Made by a program: the position numbers and the translations under genes
Shown here: in pieces, positions 16,915-24,927 of the stretch
How positions within the stretch are numbered: the first letter of the stretch is position 1
Layout of the letters: the number at the start of each line of letters is the position of its first letter
DNA from: Bacillus sp. 03113
GTDB lineage: Bacteria > Bacillota > Bacilli > Bacillales > Cytobacillaceae
Assembly: GCF_006546985.1 (NCBI RefSeq)
Contig: NZ_VATK01000006.1
Coordinates: 62,001 to 126,000, forward strand
DNA length: 64,000 nt
Reading direction: 5' to 3'
Notes under the pieces: model-generated
The model's database searches: none
What the model saw: the letters and a program-made list of their open reading frames with translations, nothing else
What the model was told of the DNA's origin: nothing

Positions 16915-17908
16915 TTTAACGTCCTCCTTTCGTGTTTTTAGCGTCTATGTCTAGCGACAAATTAAAACGGCTGTTTAGCCATATATAGCGCGTCATAACG
17001 TTATGCGTTCGCTACAGTACGCTGATGACCCTCGGGTTTAAAAATTTGCAAGAAATAATCGGATGTCAGACCCGACGCTTTAGCCAAATAAAGCCCCCGG
17101 GGTGTATTTTTACACTTTCGTACAGAAAAGTGTTAATGTATTACTATGAATATGGTATACATTCCGTTGTATACTACGATTGCATATTCGTGTATTGTAT
17201 ATACGTTTTTAGTTTACATAATACACATTATGGGGAATACATACGTTGCATAAACGTTATTATATCAACGTTCTTCAAGTACGCTAATTTATCGGTTATG
17301 CACGGTTTTATACATCGTTGTTATACCGCTGTTTATAGGCTGAATACATACGCTATTTCCCGTTATTATTGAATACGGTTGGTAATCGTTGGAAGTACGT
17401 TTATGCATACGATTTGCATAACGGTTGCTTTAGTATAGTAAAGGAAAACAGCGCTTGCCCTCGAGTTTTGGCGACCTGTCCGCGGTGAGCGCGTTTGCTG
17501 ATTTTTAGCGTAACACCTTCCGCAATAATACGCCGTGTTCCTTCTTACTAATATGCGTAATAGTGTCCATGTTACATCCGCATAAAATTGCCGTGGTAAA
17601 TTCGTGCAATAAAAGTGTGCGCTTATTCGGAAAAATCGGCTAAAAGTGTGCGCTTATTCGGAATAAGTAAAAAAGGCTAAAAACCGTTAGAAATCGCTTA
17701 TTTACGCCGTATTCCTCTTGTTTTCTATGCTATACGTTTATAAAAAACGTGTAATTATTTCTTAGTCTTTGTTACCAAAGCCTGCGCCTTCGTTCGTACC
17801 TCACTCGGCGCTTCTATCTTTTAATTAAAACCATATGCGGAAAATAATAAATGATAGTAGCGACACGTAATGAGCGATAGCGAATGAAGTGGCGCAAGGT
17901 TTTGTCTT
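16915..17908 (-). promoter_or_regulatory. Long intergenic region ahead of the late operon (994 bp, no convincing gene)
   Basis: I see no supported gene here on either strand. It holds a perfect 7-bp hairpin (ACACTTT/AAAGTGT, 17112-17133) and many short ATACGT, GCATAACG and GTATAC repeats between 17150 and 17420. On the minus strand there is a TATAAT (about 17256-17261) and, near 17435, a CTTTA-N6-TAAAG palindrome. The 23-bp direct repeats at 17610-17663 are listed separately. The late promoter for terS and beyond most likely lies here, acting with the sigma-like protein at 19408..20058. That is inference. Confidence 0.45.
17610..17663. repeat. Two exact 23-bp direct repeats plus palindrome (iteron-like)
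   Basis: TAAAAGTGTGCGCTTATTCG followed by GAA occurs at 17610-17632 and 17641-17663, period 31 bp. The second copy ends in a perfect 15-bp palindrome CTTATTC-G-GAATAAG (17652-17666). They lie just downstream of the Rep-like gene. Direct repeats next to a winged-helix initiator are typical of iteron origins, so an origin or an operator of that protein is possible. Confidence 0.6.
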
Positions 17909-18841
17909 TTACTTCCGTTTTGGCTTAACGTTAAATACCGCCTGCAACGTCGCATCTGGTTCGCTACTCTTCCGATAAAATACCCACGGATTAAACATGT
18001 ACATACGCTTGCCGCCAACGATAACCTGTGCGATTACATATTCGCCATCAAACGTCATTCTCGGCAATCTACGGCTTATTTCGCCAGGACTGACGCCAGT
18101 TGCTTCCGCCAATGTTTTCCGCGTAAACCAACGGATTTGTGACGGATTCGCTTCGAACGGGTTAGCGCAAAGTGCGTTTGTTTCGTAATGGATAAACGGC
18201 AGCATGCGATAAATCAGTCCGATGTCAGCCGCCTTTACCTCGCGGTAGACACGCTTTAGCTTGGCGCTGTAACTCTTAACAATATACTGATCGTCGAATG
18301 CGCCACGAAAATGATAGCGTGGATTAACCGCAAATACGCCGTCAGTTTCAGCGATAATGCCGTGCGCAATACATGCGTCCAAGAAATCATAAAAGGTGCT
18401 CGTTTTCTTAGCGAGCTGTAGCACGCTCATCATATCGATTTTAGTCATCGGAGATTTATTCGGATTTACCAGCGTTCCTCCGTCGAAATCTACGTAGCAT
18501 TGTAGCAGCATTAAATAGCCGCATTGTGCCGTTGTAAGCACGCTATATACTTCGTGCAAATTCAGCATGTTCGACGCGGTAAAACTAGGCTGACGTCCTT
18601 TGCGCCATTGTTCGCGTTCCTGTTCCGCCTTATACGCTTCGGTCTGTGCGTTACTAACGACTCGGTGCGTATATGCTGGCGCTGATATACGCGCTTCGCC
18701 GTTTTCGTCTACATACGAAAAAACACCGTCGAAGTAACGGTGCTCGCTTGTATTTCCTTTATGATCGATTTTCAAATCGGTTACCCTCCGTTTAGTTGAT
18801 ACGGAAAGGCTGGTCGGAGCATACCCGACTCGTTCGTTCAC
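17909..18841 (-). CDS. Winged-helix DNA-binding protein, possibly replication initiator-like
   Basis: 310 residues from a GTG at 18841. I recognise no family with certainty. The middle part (MTKIDMMSVLQLAKKTSTFYDFLDACIAHGIIAE) looks like a winged helix. A second such unit (RKTLAEATGVSPGEISRRLPRM, then GKRMYMFNPWVFYRK) lies near the C-terminus, with the strand-ending pattern 'xxYMFNPxxFxR' seen in plasmid and phage replication proteins. It is flanked by iteron-like repeats downstream. Alternatives are a late transcription regulator or a MarR-like factor. Confidence 0.5.
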   Translation of the reverse strand: MNERVGYAPTSLSVSTKRRVTDLKIDHKGNTSEHRYFDGVFSYVDENGEARISAPAYTHRVVSNAQTEAYKAEQEREQWRKGRQPSFTASNMLNLHEVYSVLTTAQCGYLMLLQCYVDFDGGTLVNPNKSPMTKIDMMSVLQLAKKTSTFYDFLDACIAHGIIAETDGVFAVNPRYHFRGAFDDQYIVKSYSAKLKRVYREVKAADIGLIYRMLPFIHYETNALCANPFEANPSQIRWFTRKTLAEATGVSPGEISRRLPRMTFDGEYVIAQVIVGGKRMYMFNPWVFYRKSSEPDATLQAVFNVKPKRK

Positions 18842-18865
18842 CTTGCCTACACTGTTTAGCGCAAA

Positions 18866-18899
18866 TAAAAAGAACGCCGAAAAATCGACGATCTTTAAT
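18866..18899 (-). terminator. Intrinsic terminator after the 18908..19222 gene
   Basis: On the minus strand AAAGA-t-CGTCG pairs with CGGCG-tt-CTTT around an AT loop and is followed by TTTTTATTT. It separates the small gene from the Rep-like gene. Confidence 0.55.
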
Positions 18900-18907
18900 T
18901 AGGTGGA

Positions 18908-19222
18908 TTAATAATTTGCCATTAGTTCACCAATATAAGCAACTAGCAAACATAATCCATTATTAGATACCCAAAACTTTCTCTCTTCTCTGCCGTCAAA
19001 AGTAGCCCACATGTCATGTAGTAAATCGTGGACCTTATTTCTGTCAACAAAGTCAAAAGGTTGATTTTCTCCGTATTTAACTTCCAATATATCAAATACA
19101 GTTTTAGCTTCTAAAGCTTCATTTATAAATTCAATTGTTTCTTTCTCGCCGTTATCTATTAAAGAGTTAACAGAAAGTAAGTATAGATTTAGTGTACTTC
19201 TTGTTACCGCGTCCAAATACAC
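18908..19222 (-). CDS. Hypothetical phage protein (104 residues)
   Basis: No motif recognised. Helical and acidic, starting MYLDAVTRSTLNLYLLSVNSL, with KVHDLLHDMWATFDG in the middle. RBS AAAGGAGGTGTG precedes the start. It is more AT-rich than its neighbours and bounded on both sides by terminator hairpins, so it is probably an independent, recently acquired unit. Confidence 0.55.
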   Translation of the reverse strand: MYLDAVTRSTLNLYLLSVNSLIDNGEKETIEFINEALEAKTVFDILEVKYGENQPFDFVDRNKVHDLLHDMWATFDGREERKFWVSNNGLCLLVAYIGELMANY

Positions 19223-19302
19223 ACCTCCTTTCTACCTAATTAATTCGACAAAAGGAGGGATTATCCTTTATTTTAGTAAAAATTTCATAGTAACTAAAAA
19301 CG

Positions 19303-19337
19303 ACCGACCTTGGTCCGCATGATTCCGCGTGGTCGGT
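19303..19337 (-). terminator. Intrinsic terminator after the sigma-like gene
   Basis: ACCGACC (19303-19309) pairs with GGTCGGT (19331-19337), with GCGG/CCGC pairing inside; the minus strand continues CGTTTTTAG. It lies about 70 bp past the stop of 19408..20058. Confidence 0.6.
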
Positions 19338-19407
19338 TCTATTTATAGCGTTTATTATTTCGTCCCTTTCGGCGTCTATACAGGTAACTAACCGTTTAAT
19401 TTATAAC

Positions 19408-20058
19408 CTAGATTCCGTATATTTTTCTTAATTTCGACAATGAAACGTCAATATTTTTTGCGACCATCGGTTGCGATATGCCCATAACGAACCCTACTTC
19501 TTCCTGCGTCATCTCTTCCCCATAAACTAGCCATAACGATTGTCTTTGACGTGTAGTTAAATTAGCTTTATCTATCGCGTCTAATAAGTCTAAACGCAAA
19601 TCTACGCTTTCCATTACATCAGTATTGCCAACTAGCTTAGAATTTCTCACTTGCGGGGCTCCATTATCGTCCGTATATGATACTTTCCTTCGTCCGAAGA
19701 ATCTACGGTCGCCTATCGACATGTCTTTCGCTACCCTTTCACGGAACTGACGTCTTTCTCCCTGGTCTTCGCTTAAAATCGGATACTCTTCGCGAGTCAT
19801 CTTATCCGGGTGATTATCCGTCAATTCATCAAACATCGTTATATAACTTAGACGTTCTAGCGCAGGTACTTTCGGCATAATTCCAATTTCCTGATAATAT
19901 GCCTCACATAATACATCGACCCTACGCATTCTTTGCTCCACGGTAACTGGACGTCCTTCTTTTTTGTGTTTACGTAACAAAGAAATCAAGACGTTTATAT
20001 ATTCGTGAATCTGAGCATTGTGATAACCGATTTTGAAGCTATACATTGTATTCGTCAA
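19408..20058 (-). CDS. Sigma-region-4-like transcription regulator, probable late-gene activator
   Basis: 216 residues. The last 55 (LTTRQRQSLWLVYGEEMTQE, then EVGFVMGISQPMVAKNIDVSLSKLRK) are a sigma-70 region 4 / ArpU-type helix-turn-helix that would read a -35-like element. The N-terminal part is helical with no clear region 2. Such proteins in Gram-positive phages (ArpU, RinA and relatives) switch on packaging and structural operons. This one lies directly upstream of the Rep-like gene and late promoter region, which fits. It overlaps the zinc-ribbon gene before it by four bases. Confidence 0.7.
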   Translation of the reverse strand: MTNTMYSFKIGYHNAQIHEYINVLISLLRKHKKEGRPVTVEQRMRRVDVLCEAYYQEIGIMPKVPALERLSYITMFDELTDNHPDKMTREEYPILSEDQGERRQFRERVAKDMSIGDRRFFGRRKVSYTDDNGAPQVRNSKLVGNTDVMESVDLRLDLLDAIDKANLTTRQRQSLWLVYGEEMTQEEVGFVMGISQPMVAKNIDVSLSKLRKIYGI

Positions 20059-20240
20059 ATCATACCCTCCTCACGTAAATAATCAACGCAGTCTAAACAT
20101 AGACGCCCGTATTCTCGGTGTATTTTCGCTTTCTCTCCCGAAATCAATTCTTTCCCGCAATGATCGCATTCTCTCGAACGCAATGGCGCACCATGGTATT
20201 CTGCGTACGTACGGTTAAAGTCATTATCCCAAACGCTCAT
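20055..20240 (-). CDS. Small zinc-ribbon protein
   Basis: 61 residues with CDHCGKEL and CLDCVDYL, two CxxC pairs 24 residues apart, so a single zinc site. It is overlapped at both ends by neighbours with ATGA junctions, which indicates translational coupling. Function unknown; small zinc ribbons in phage regulatory operons often bind RNA polymerase or nucleic acid. Confidence 0.65.
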   Translation of the reverse strand: MSVWDNDFNRTYAEYHGAPLRSRECDHCGKELISGEKAKIHREYGRLCLDCVDYLREEGMI

Positions 20241-20401
20241 TTTTCATCATCCTCCCGACGGCTGACCAGCGCATGGTAATCGCCTAGTAGCATGCGAACT
20301 CCCTGCGCATTGTCCAGCGCCTTGTAGCGTGTTTCTAGCGCCCGTTCTTTCGAATTAATATCCACCTTCACTGTTCCGATAAGAATCTCCTCCATTTCCA
20401 T
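20237..20401 (-). CDS. Small hypothetical protein (54 residues)
   Basis: Frame ATG at 20401 (or 20395) to TGA at 20237-20239, which overlaps the next start as ATGA. It encodes MEMEEILIGTVKVDINS..., with a helical, charged middle (KERALETRYKALD). The coupling to the next gene supports it. The RBS is weak for the first ATG. It is divergent from the ligase gene, so the promoter for this small operon should lie within 20402-20458. Confidence 0.55.
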   Translation of the reverse strand: MEMEEILIGTVKVDINSKERALETRYKALDNAQGVRMLLGDYHALVSRREDDEK

Positions 20402-20410
20402 TAATCGCCT

Positions 20411-20439
20411 AGTCAAGCACGCTGCCTATTCGTGCTATA
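20411..20439 (+). promoter_or_regulatory. Promoter-like sequence for the DNA ligase gene
   Basis: A perfect -10 TATAAT (20434-20439) stands about 20 bp before the ligase start. The best 17-bp-spaced -35 is TCAAGC, a weak match. The gap between divergent genes is short, so this is the only plausible site. Confidence 0.5.
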
Positions 20440-20458
20440 ATTAAGCGAGGTGTTTTCG

Positions 20459-21280
20459 ATGTTTATTTCGCCAATGTTATTACACAAGTTAGATGCGCCG
20501 TTCGAAGATTCCAAGTACCTAACGGAACTCAAACTCGACGGCATCCGTTTAATATATTCCGCAGACAACGCGGGCAAAGTCCGCCTGTATTCGCGCCACA
20601 AGAACGAAATAACCGCAAAGTTTCCCGAACTAACCGCGCTTGATATTCCGCCTGGCACCGTGCTAGACGGCGAGTTAATCGCGACAGATAATGAGGGCAA
20701 GCCGGACTTTGAGGCGGCTATGAGTCGCTTTATGAGTTCACGCGATACAACGCCTATTTCGTTCGTTGCCTTTGACGTCATACACCACGAAGGCAAGCGT
20801 GTGACTAGTCGACCGTTACTCGAGCGCAAAGAACTACTTGCGGAATTGATACCGACCGATTCTGCGCTGCTCGCCAAGACGCAATTCGTCGAAGGTCATG
20901 GCGCTGCTTATTTCGACGCAGTAAAGGATCAATCGCTCGAAGGCATCGTCTTAAAGCGCAAAGACTCGCGCTATGAAGTCGGCAAACGTAGTAATTCGTG
21001 GCTTAAAGTGATTAACTATCAATACGCTGATGTGTTCGTGACCGGATATCGCAAAAAGGAATTCGGATGGCTGCTTTCGGATGCCGATGGGCGCTATCTT
21101 GGCGTAATGGAACTCGGTGTGCCTGCGAGCGAAAAGTCGCGTGTGTACCGAATACCAATCGCTAAATCGACCGATGACTATTCGTATCTTGTGTCGCCAA
21201 TTAAATGCCGCGTGAAGTTCCGCAACTATACAAAGGCGGGCTTATTACGCTTGCCTAGTTTCGTTAGTTGGCTCGCCTGA
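20459..21280 (+). CDS. ATP-dependent DNA ligase
   Basis: 273 residues from the ATG at 20459; the GTG at 20450 overlaps the Shine-Dalgarno AGCGAGGTG and is rejected. The adenylation motif is ELKLDGIRL near residue 25 (Lys is the nucleotide-accepting residue). Motifs for the nucleotidyltransferase fold follow: VRLYSRHKNE, VLDGELIA, FVAFDVIH, EGIVLKR and WLKVINY. The C-terminal OB-like part is short. It seals nicks during phage replication. It runs against the surrounding operons and ends in its own terminator. The SPbeta ligase YoqV is a comparable minimal phage ligase. Confidence 0.9.
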   Translation: MFISPMLLHKLDAPFEDSKYLTELKLDGIRLIYSADNAGKVRLYSRHKNEITAKFPELTALDIPPGTVLDGELIATDNEGKPDFEAAMSRFMSSRDTTPISFVAFDVIHHEGKRVTSRPLLERKELLAELIPTDSALLAKTQFVEGHGAAYFDAVKDQSLEGIVLKRKDSRYEVGKRSNSWLKVINYQYADVFVTGYRKKEFGWLLSDADGRYLGVMELGVPASEKSRVYRIPIAKSTDDYSYLVSPIKCRVKFRNYTKAGLLRLPSFVSWLA

Positions 21281-21299
21281 TTGTTGGCGGGCTTTATTT
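21271..21299 (+). terminator. Intrinsic terminator overlapping the ligase stop codon
   Basis: GCTCGCC (21271-21277) pairs with GGCGGGC (21286-21292), followed by TTTATTT. The ligase TGA at 21278-21280 lies in the loop. Confidence 0.75.
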
Positions 21300-21302
21300 C
21301 GC

Positions 21303-21332
21303 TTGACACTTCGTCGTTAAACACGCTAATAT
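21303..21332 (+). promoter_or_regulatory. Sigma-A-type promoter of the 21372 gene
   Basis: Consensus -35 TTGACA at 21303-21308 and TAATAT at 21327-21332 with an 18-bp spacer, about 40 bp before the start codon. Since it looks like a host housekeeping promoter, the gene may be expressed in the lysogen. Confidence 0.75.
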
Positions 21333-21371
21333 AGACGCAATAAGACGAAATCAAAACGGAGGTACTTTATT

Positions 21372-21623
21372 ATGTCTCGCTATAACGACCTAATCGACCG
21401 CTTGGACGGCTACACTGTCGGCACGCTCATCGTTGACGATAACCTTGTCGTTCTACACTCGGGCGGACGCTATCTGACGCTCGATCACGCGAAATCAATC
21501 GAAGTATTGCGCGAAGCCGAGACCGACTCTTACTACGCTGTCACTTACGAGCAATGCCTGACGTTCGTTGACCACGCAGGCTGGCCGTTGCTTGCCGGAC
21601 TGTACGCGCGAGTGAAGTTTTAA
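21372..21623 (+). CDS. Hypothetical protein (83 residues), own promoter
   Basis: Starts MSRYNDLIDRLDGYTVG with GGAGGTACTTTATT upstream. No motif recognised; short strands (GTLIVDDNLVVLHSGGRYLTLD) suggest a small alpha/beta fold. It stands alone between the ligase terminator and a convergent HNH gene and has a strong sigma-A-like promoter, so it is a moron candidate. Confidence 0.6.
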   Translation: MSRYNDLIDRLDGYTVGTLIVDDNLVVLHSGGRYLTLDHAKSIEVLREAETDSYYAVTYEQCLTFVDHAGWPLLAGLYARVKF

Positions 21624-21631
21624 AACACGCA

Positions 21632-22195
21632 TTAGTTAGCCTTCCTTTCCTTTTGTTTTTCGTCTGCGAACCTAAAGTAAAAGTTTCGAAATCGCGGCTT
21701 AGCGTTGGCTCGACATTGTTTTTGAATCGTATCTGCCAGCATACCGGTATTACGCGATGCTTCTGCACAACTACTGAACCGGTTGATCACGTGTCCATTT
21801 AAATCGTATTGAATTACTTCTTGGGAGTTGAATTTTACTAATATTTCCGTCTGTTTTTCTATATTAACCAGACCCGTTTTTATTGCATGTATATTGTTCT
21901 CGCTAGGCGTAACCCATTCTAAATTAGATACGTGGTTATTCGTTTTGACACCATCTATGTGATTGACCATTGCTTTGTTATCTGGATTTTCGAGAAAAGC
22001 AATAGCCACTAAACGATGAACCACGTAATACCTTCGCTTTTTGTTACGTTGCAACACAACTTGGCAGTACCCGGATCGTTTTTGCGACGGCTTTAGTGCA
22101 AGTCCGGTAGTTATATTCACTACGTTTCCACACGTAGACAATGCATAGTTTTCTCCGTTTTCTACAATTCCGTTTAGATTTCGCCATACTTCCAT
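21632..22195 (-). CDS. HNH homing endonuclease (NUMOD4-HNH type), free-standing
   Basis: 187 residues. The N-terminal WRNLNGIVENGENYALSTCGNV is a NUMOD4-type start. The HNH core is VVHRLVAIAFL...NHIDGVKTNNHVSNLEWVT, spread over residues 57-95, with NHxDG and NNxxxNLEW giving the metal site. The C-terminal part (VIQYDLNGHVINRFSSCAEA, then ASRNTGMLADTI) is a NUMOD1-like DNA-binding helix-turn-helix. It resembles I-HmuI-type enzymes of Bacillus phages. No intron surrounds it, so it would spread by homing next to its cut site. RBS GGGAGGTTATTAG. Slightly AT-richer than its neighbours. Confidence 0.85.
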   Translation of the reverse strand: MEVWRNLNGIVENGENYALSTCGNVVNITTGLALKPSQKRSGYCQVVLQRNKKRRYYVVHRLVAIAFLENPDNKAMVNHIDGVKTNNHVSNLEWVTPSENNIHAIKTGLVNIEKQTEILVKFNSQEVIQYDLNGHVINRFSSCAEASRNTGMLADTIQKQCRANAKPRFRNFYFRFADEKQKERKAN

Positions 22196-22214
22196 CTAAT
22201 AACCTCCCGTTCGT

Positions 22215-22243
22215 TTGACTTTCGTTTGTTATTACGTTATATT
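22215..22243 (+). promoter_or_regulatory. Sigma-A-type promoter of the 22268 gene
   Basis: TTGACT at 22215-22220, 17-bp spacer, TATATT at 22238-22243, 25 bp before the start codon. Confidence 0.7.
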
Positions 22244-22267
22244 TATAGAAAAAAACGAGGTGTTACT

Positions 22268-22642
22268 ATGCCGTTTGAACCGTTGAAACTCGCTAGTCGC
22301 GGTGACTCTGCGTTAACAATTGATAAATACTACCGACTCGGTGTAAGTAGCACGGCTAAACGTGAATTAAAACTGTCTGCTTATCAGTACGTTGTTATCA
22401 GCGTTGATGTTGAAAATAAAAGATTAGGTTTAGTTAAACAGGAGCTTGCCAAGGTGCCGAACGCGACTGCCGTTAAGCTCGACAAGCGCGGCTATCTCGG
22501 CGCAAAAGCCGGCAAAGAGATTGCGTCGAAATTGGCGTTGACTGGCGATATGCTTCCGGTGAAATTTAAAGACATCGGCTGGGAAGACCAAAACGGCGTT
22601 AGGTGGCGTGGATTTGAATTAGCGAAAGATGACACGGAGTAA
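22268..22642 (+). CDS. Hypothetical protein (124 residues), own promoter
   Basis: ATG at 22268 chosen because AACGAGGTG lies 5 nt before it. The sequence MPFEPLKLASRGDSALTIDK has strands then a Lys-rich middle (VKLDKRGYLGAKAGKEIASKL) and a WEDQNGVRWRGFEL end. I recognise no family. It is a single-gene unit with a promoter and shares a terminator hairpin with the convergent dNMP kinase gene. Expression in the lysogen is possible. Confidence 0.6.
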   Translation: MPFEPLKLASRGDSALTIDKYYRLGVSSTAKRELKLSAYQYVVISVDVENKRLGLVKQELAKVPNATAVKLDKRGYLGAKAGKEIASKLALTGDMLPVKFKDIGWEDQNGVRWRGFELAKDDTE

Positions 22643-22644
22643 GC

Positions 22645-22669
22645 CGGAGTGATTGCCTATTTCACTCCG
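22645..22669. terminator. Hairpin between convergent genes
   Basis: CGGAGTGA (22645-22652) pairs with TCACTCCG (22662-22669) around a 9-nt loop. It includes the stop of the minus-strand kinase gene and follows the plus-strand stop. Neither side has a long T-run, so its efficiency is uncertain. Confidence 0.5.
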
Positions 22670-23238
22670 CTAATTTCCGCCATAATCTCGTCAACCTTCG
22701 CCTGCAATTCCTCGACCGTCCCACCGTTAATAATTTCGTAATCTACCTCGAATTTTCCGACATGACTTTCGGTATCGTGATCGAGGTCGCTTTCCGTAAA
22801 ATCATCGCCAGCCAATCGCGCACGGGCTAGGCGGAGTTCTTCTGGTGCTGTGACGCGAATGATTGTAAAACCGTTGGCGCGCGCCCATTCATACTCGTTA
22901 GGCTGGCGGAGATCGGAAATCACGACGCCTATCTCCGTTTCGCCCTTGTCGATGTAGTATCGTGTCATTGCGTCAATCTTACGCTCAACATGACGTACCC
23001 ACACGTCGGGATCAATCTCGCGCATAAGCTGTCCGTATTGTTGCAAGAGCGCGCGTGGCTTCGTTGATGACGTCACAGACCACGGAAACACTTCCGCGAC
23101 TGTTCGCTTTAGAGAGTCGCCGAACGCCGTACAATAGAAGCCGTGTTTAGCGTAAAGATAGTCGGCAACAGTATCCTTTCCACTCCGAAGCAATCCCGTT
23201 AGACAAATCTTCGTTATTTTGACGTCGCGATGGATCAT
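22657..23238 (-). CDS. Deoxynucleoside monophosphate kinase
   Basis: 193 residues. P-loop GLLRSGKDTVADYL near residue 14, a lid/substrate region around LLQQYGQLMREIDPDVWVRH, and GVVISDLRQPNEYEWARANG with the Walker-B-like Asp. This is the pattern of phage dNMP kinases (T4 gp1 type / AAA NMP kinase), which phosphorylate dNMPs for phage DNA synthesis. It overlaps the upstream KOW-protein gene by four bases and lies next to thyA and mazG-like genes. Confidence 0.8.
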   Translation of the reverse strand: MIHRDVKITKICLTGLLRSGKDTVADYLYAKHGFYCTAFGDSLKRTVAEVFPWSVTSSTKPRALLQQYGQLMREIDPDVWVRHVERKIDAMTRYYIDKGETEIGVVISDLRQPNEYEWARANGFTIIRVTAPEELRLARARLAGDDFTESDLDHDTESHVGKFEVDYEIINGGTVEELQAKVDEIMAEISGVK

Positions 23239-24104
23239 CGACCCACCAGCCTTTCCGCCACTTTATCCGCAACAGCGTCGAGAAACTTTTCGTATGTTAC
23301 GACGTCTGTCTGCTTCGCGCTTGCGCCTTCTTCTAACTCGATAATGCGTTCGTCCAAGTCCGCGATGTCGTCCGTGTTAGCTTCGGTAATCTTCGCTAAT
23401 CCTTGGAGTTTTTCCCATACGCGTTCAGTCTCTTGTTGACGGTACATGTGGCGCTGTGACTCCGCATGGATGTCAGCGTCAAGCTTTTCGTCTACTCTCT
23501 TGCGTTCATTCAGCTCCGCCTCTAATTCCGTAACTCTGCGCGCCAAGTTCGCGAGCAAGTCAATTATGCTGTCGGGATCGTCTGCGTGTGCTTCGATAGG
23601 TTGATCGTCTTGCTCGATCGGAACGAGTACATAATACTCATAGTCCTCCATGAAGACCAATCCACCATTTTTCGAAGGTATATGAGCGTGATAATCAACA
23701 CATGCAACCGTATATACTCCGCCAAAGTCGTATTGATTGCAGGCATCGTCAATTACGAGCACGTCCTCGCCAATCTCGGCTTTTCGCTCGACTAAGCGAA
23801 AGCGTCTGTCGTCGATTTGAACGATGTCGGTCGGTTCTAACGCATTGTATTCATGTGCGTATAACTGCGCGTCCTCACCATCGATAAGCGTAGTTTCCGC
23901 ATATACTCCGACTTGACTATCATCATTCCTAAATCTTTTAATAATCGCTATATCACCGTTTCTATATTCGCCAAAATGGTACGAGTCTGACTCTGCATTA
24001 ACAATAATTACGTAGTCCCCAACGTCAGCCTTCCAGTCAACCTCTACATATTCGCGTAATACACCGCCAAGTGATTCGTCTGCAATCGTATGAATTTTAG
24101 TCAT
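23235..24104 (-). CDS. KOW/SH3-repeat protein with C-terminal coiled coil
   Basis: 289 residues. Two SH3/KOW-like units begin VGDYVIIVNAES (about residue 27) and IGEDVLVIDDAC (about residue 112), the second followed by GGVYTVACVD. A long coiled coil with heptads (IDLLANLARRVTELEAELNE and ITEANTDDIADLDERIIELE) fills the C-terminal third. The function is unknown. Similar modules occur in at least three other proteins of this prophage. It is coupled to the kinase gene and lies one base from thyA. Confidence 0.7.
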   Translation of the reverse strand: MTKIHTIADESLGGVLREYVEVDWKADVGDYVIIVNAESDSYHFGEYRNGDIAIIKRFRNDDSQVGVYAETTLIDGEDAQLYAHEYNALEPTDIVQIDDRRFRLVERKAEIGEDVLVIDDACNQYDFGGVYTVACVDYHAHIPSKNGGLVFMEDYEYYVLVPIEQDDQPIEAHADDPDSIIDLLANLARRVTELEAELNERKRVDEKLDADIHAESQRHMYRQQETERVWEKLQGLAKITEANTDDIADLDERIIELEEGASAKQTDVVTYEKFLDAVADKVAERLVGR

Positions 24105-24105
24105 A

Positions 24106-24927
24106 TTATACTGCCACCTTTCCGGTTAATTTAGGGTGTGGATCGTAGCCAATAATCTCGAAATCTTCGAATTTGATCTCGTCAATGTCCGTTACTTTAC
24201 GCTTAATATTCAACGTTGGCAACGGTCGAGGCTCGCGCTGCAATTGCACATACATTTGCGGAATGTGATTCGTATAGATATGCGCATCGCCTAGCGTATG
24301 GATAAATTCTCCGACTTCTAATCCAGTTACGTGCGCAATCATGTGCGTTAATAACGAATAGCTTGCGATATTGAACGGAACGCCGAGGAATACGTCAGCC
24401 GAGCGTTGGTAAAGCTGGCACGACAATCGTCCATTTGCTACGTAGAACTGAAACGCAAAGTGGCACGGAGGCAACGCCATTTGATCGAGTTCGCCGACAT
24501 TCCACGCGCTAACTAGAAGGCGTCGGCTGTCTGGATTCGTGCGGATTTGTTGAATGACTTCCGCGATTTGATCATGACCGACCGTTGTAACGAAATCACC
24601 GCTGTCATTCCAAACATTCCAACCGCGCCACTGTTGCCCATAGACAGGGCCAAGATCGCCGTATTCATCGGACCACTCACGCCAAATCCTAACGCCATTA
24701 TCTTCGAGGTACTTTATATTAGTGTCGCCGCGCAAGAACCATAAAAGCTCATGCGCAATTGACGGCCAGTGCAATTGTTTCGTAGTCAGCAACGGAAAAC
24801 CTTCTGCTAAGTTAAACCGCATTTGATAGCCGAAGGTTGATAGCGTGCCTGTGCCGGTTCGATCGGATTTCTCAACGCCATTTTCGAGTATGTGTCGTGC
24901 TAGTTCTAAGTATTGTTTGTCCGCCAA
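24106..24927 (-). CDS. thyA: Thymidylate synthase (ThyA family)
   Basis: 273 residues, full length. The folate-dependent enzyme makes dTMP from dUMP. Landmarks are [12 protein letters not shown] near residue 22, the catalytic Cys in [33 protein letters not shown] and HIYTNH near residue 215. Phages related to SPbeta (phi3T) carry such genes. Here it sits within a dNTP-supply cluster with dNMP kinase, a MazG-like enzyme and ribonucleotide reductase. Confidence 0.95.
   Translation of the reverse strand: MADKQYLELARHILENGVEKSDRTGTGTLSTFGYQMRFNLAEGFPLLTTKQLHWPSIAHELLWFLRGDTNIKYLEDNGVRIWREWSDEYGDLGPVYGQQWRGWNVWNDSGDFVTTVGHDQIAEVIQQIRTNPDSRRLLVSAWNVGELDQMALPPCHFAFQFYVANGRLSCQLYQRSADVFLGVPFNIASYSLLTHMIAHVTGLEVGEFIHTLGDAHIYTNHIPQMYVQLQREPRPLPTLNIKRKVTDIDEIKFEDFEIIGYDPHPKLTGKVAV

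Noticed and set aside
17025-17372. Plus-strand open frame of 115 codons in the intergenic region
   Set aside because: No ribosome-binding site, Tyr/Cys/Ile-rich low-complexity product, and it runs over the short repeats of the presumed late promoter region.
17610-17663. Possible CRISPR array
   Set aside because: Only two repeat copies with an 8-bp gap; no spacers and no cas genes in the window.
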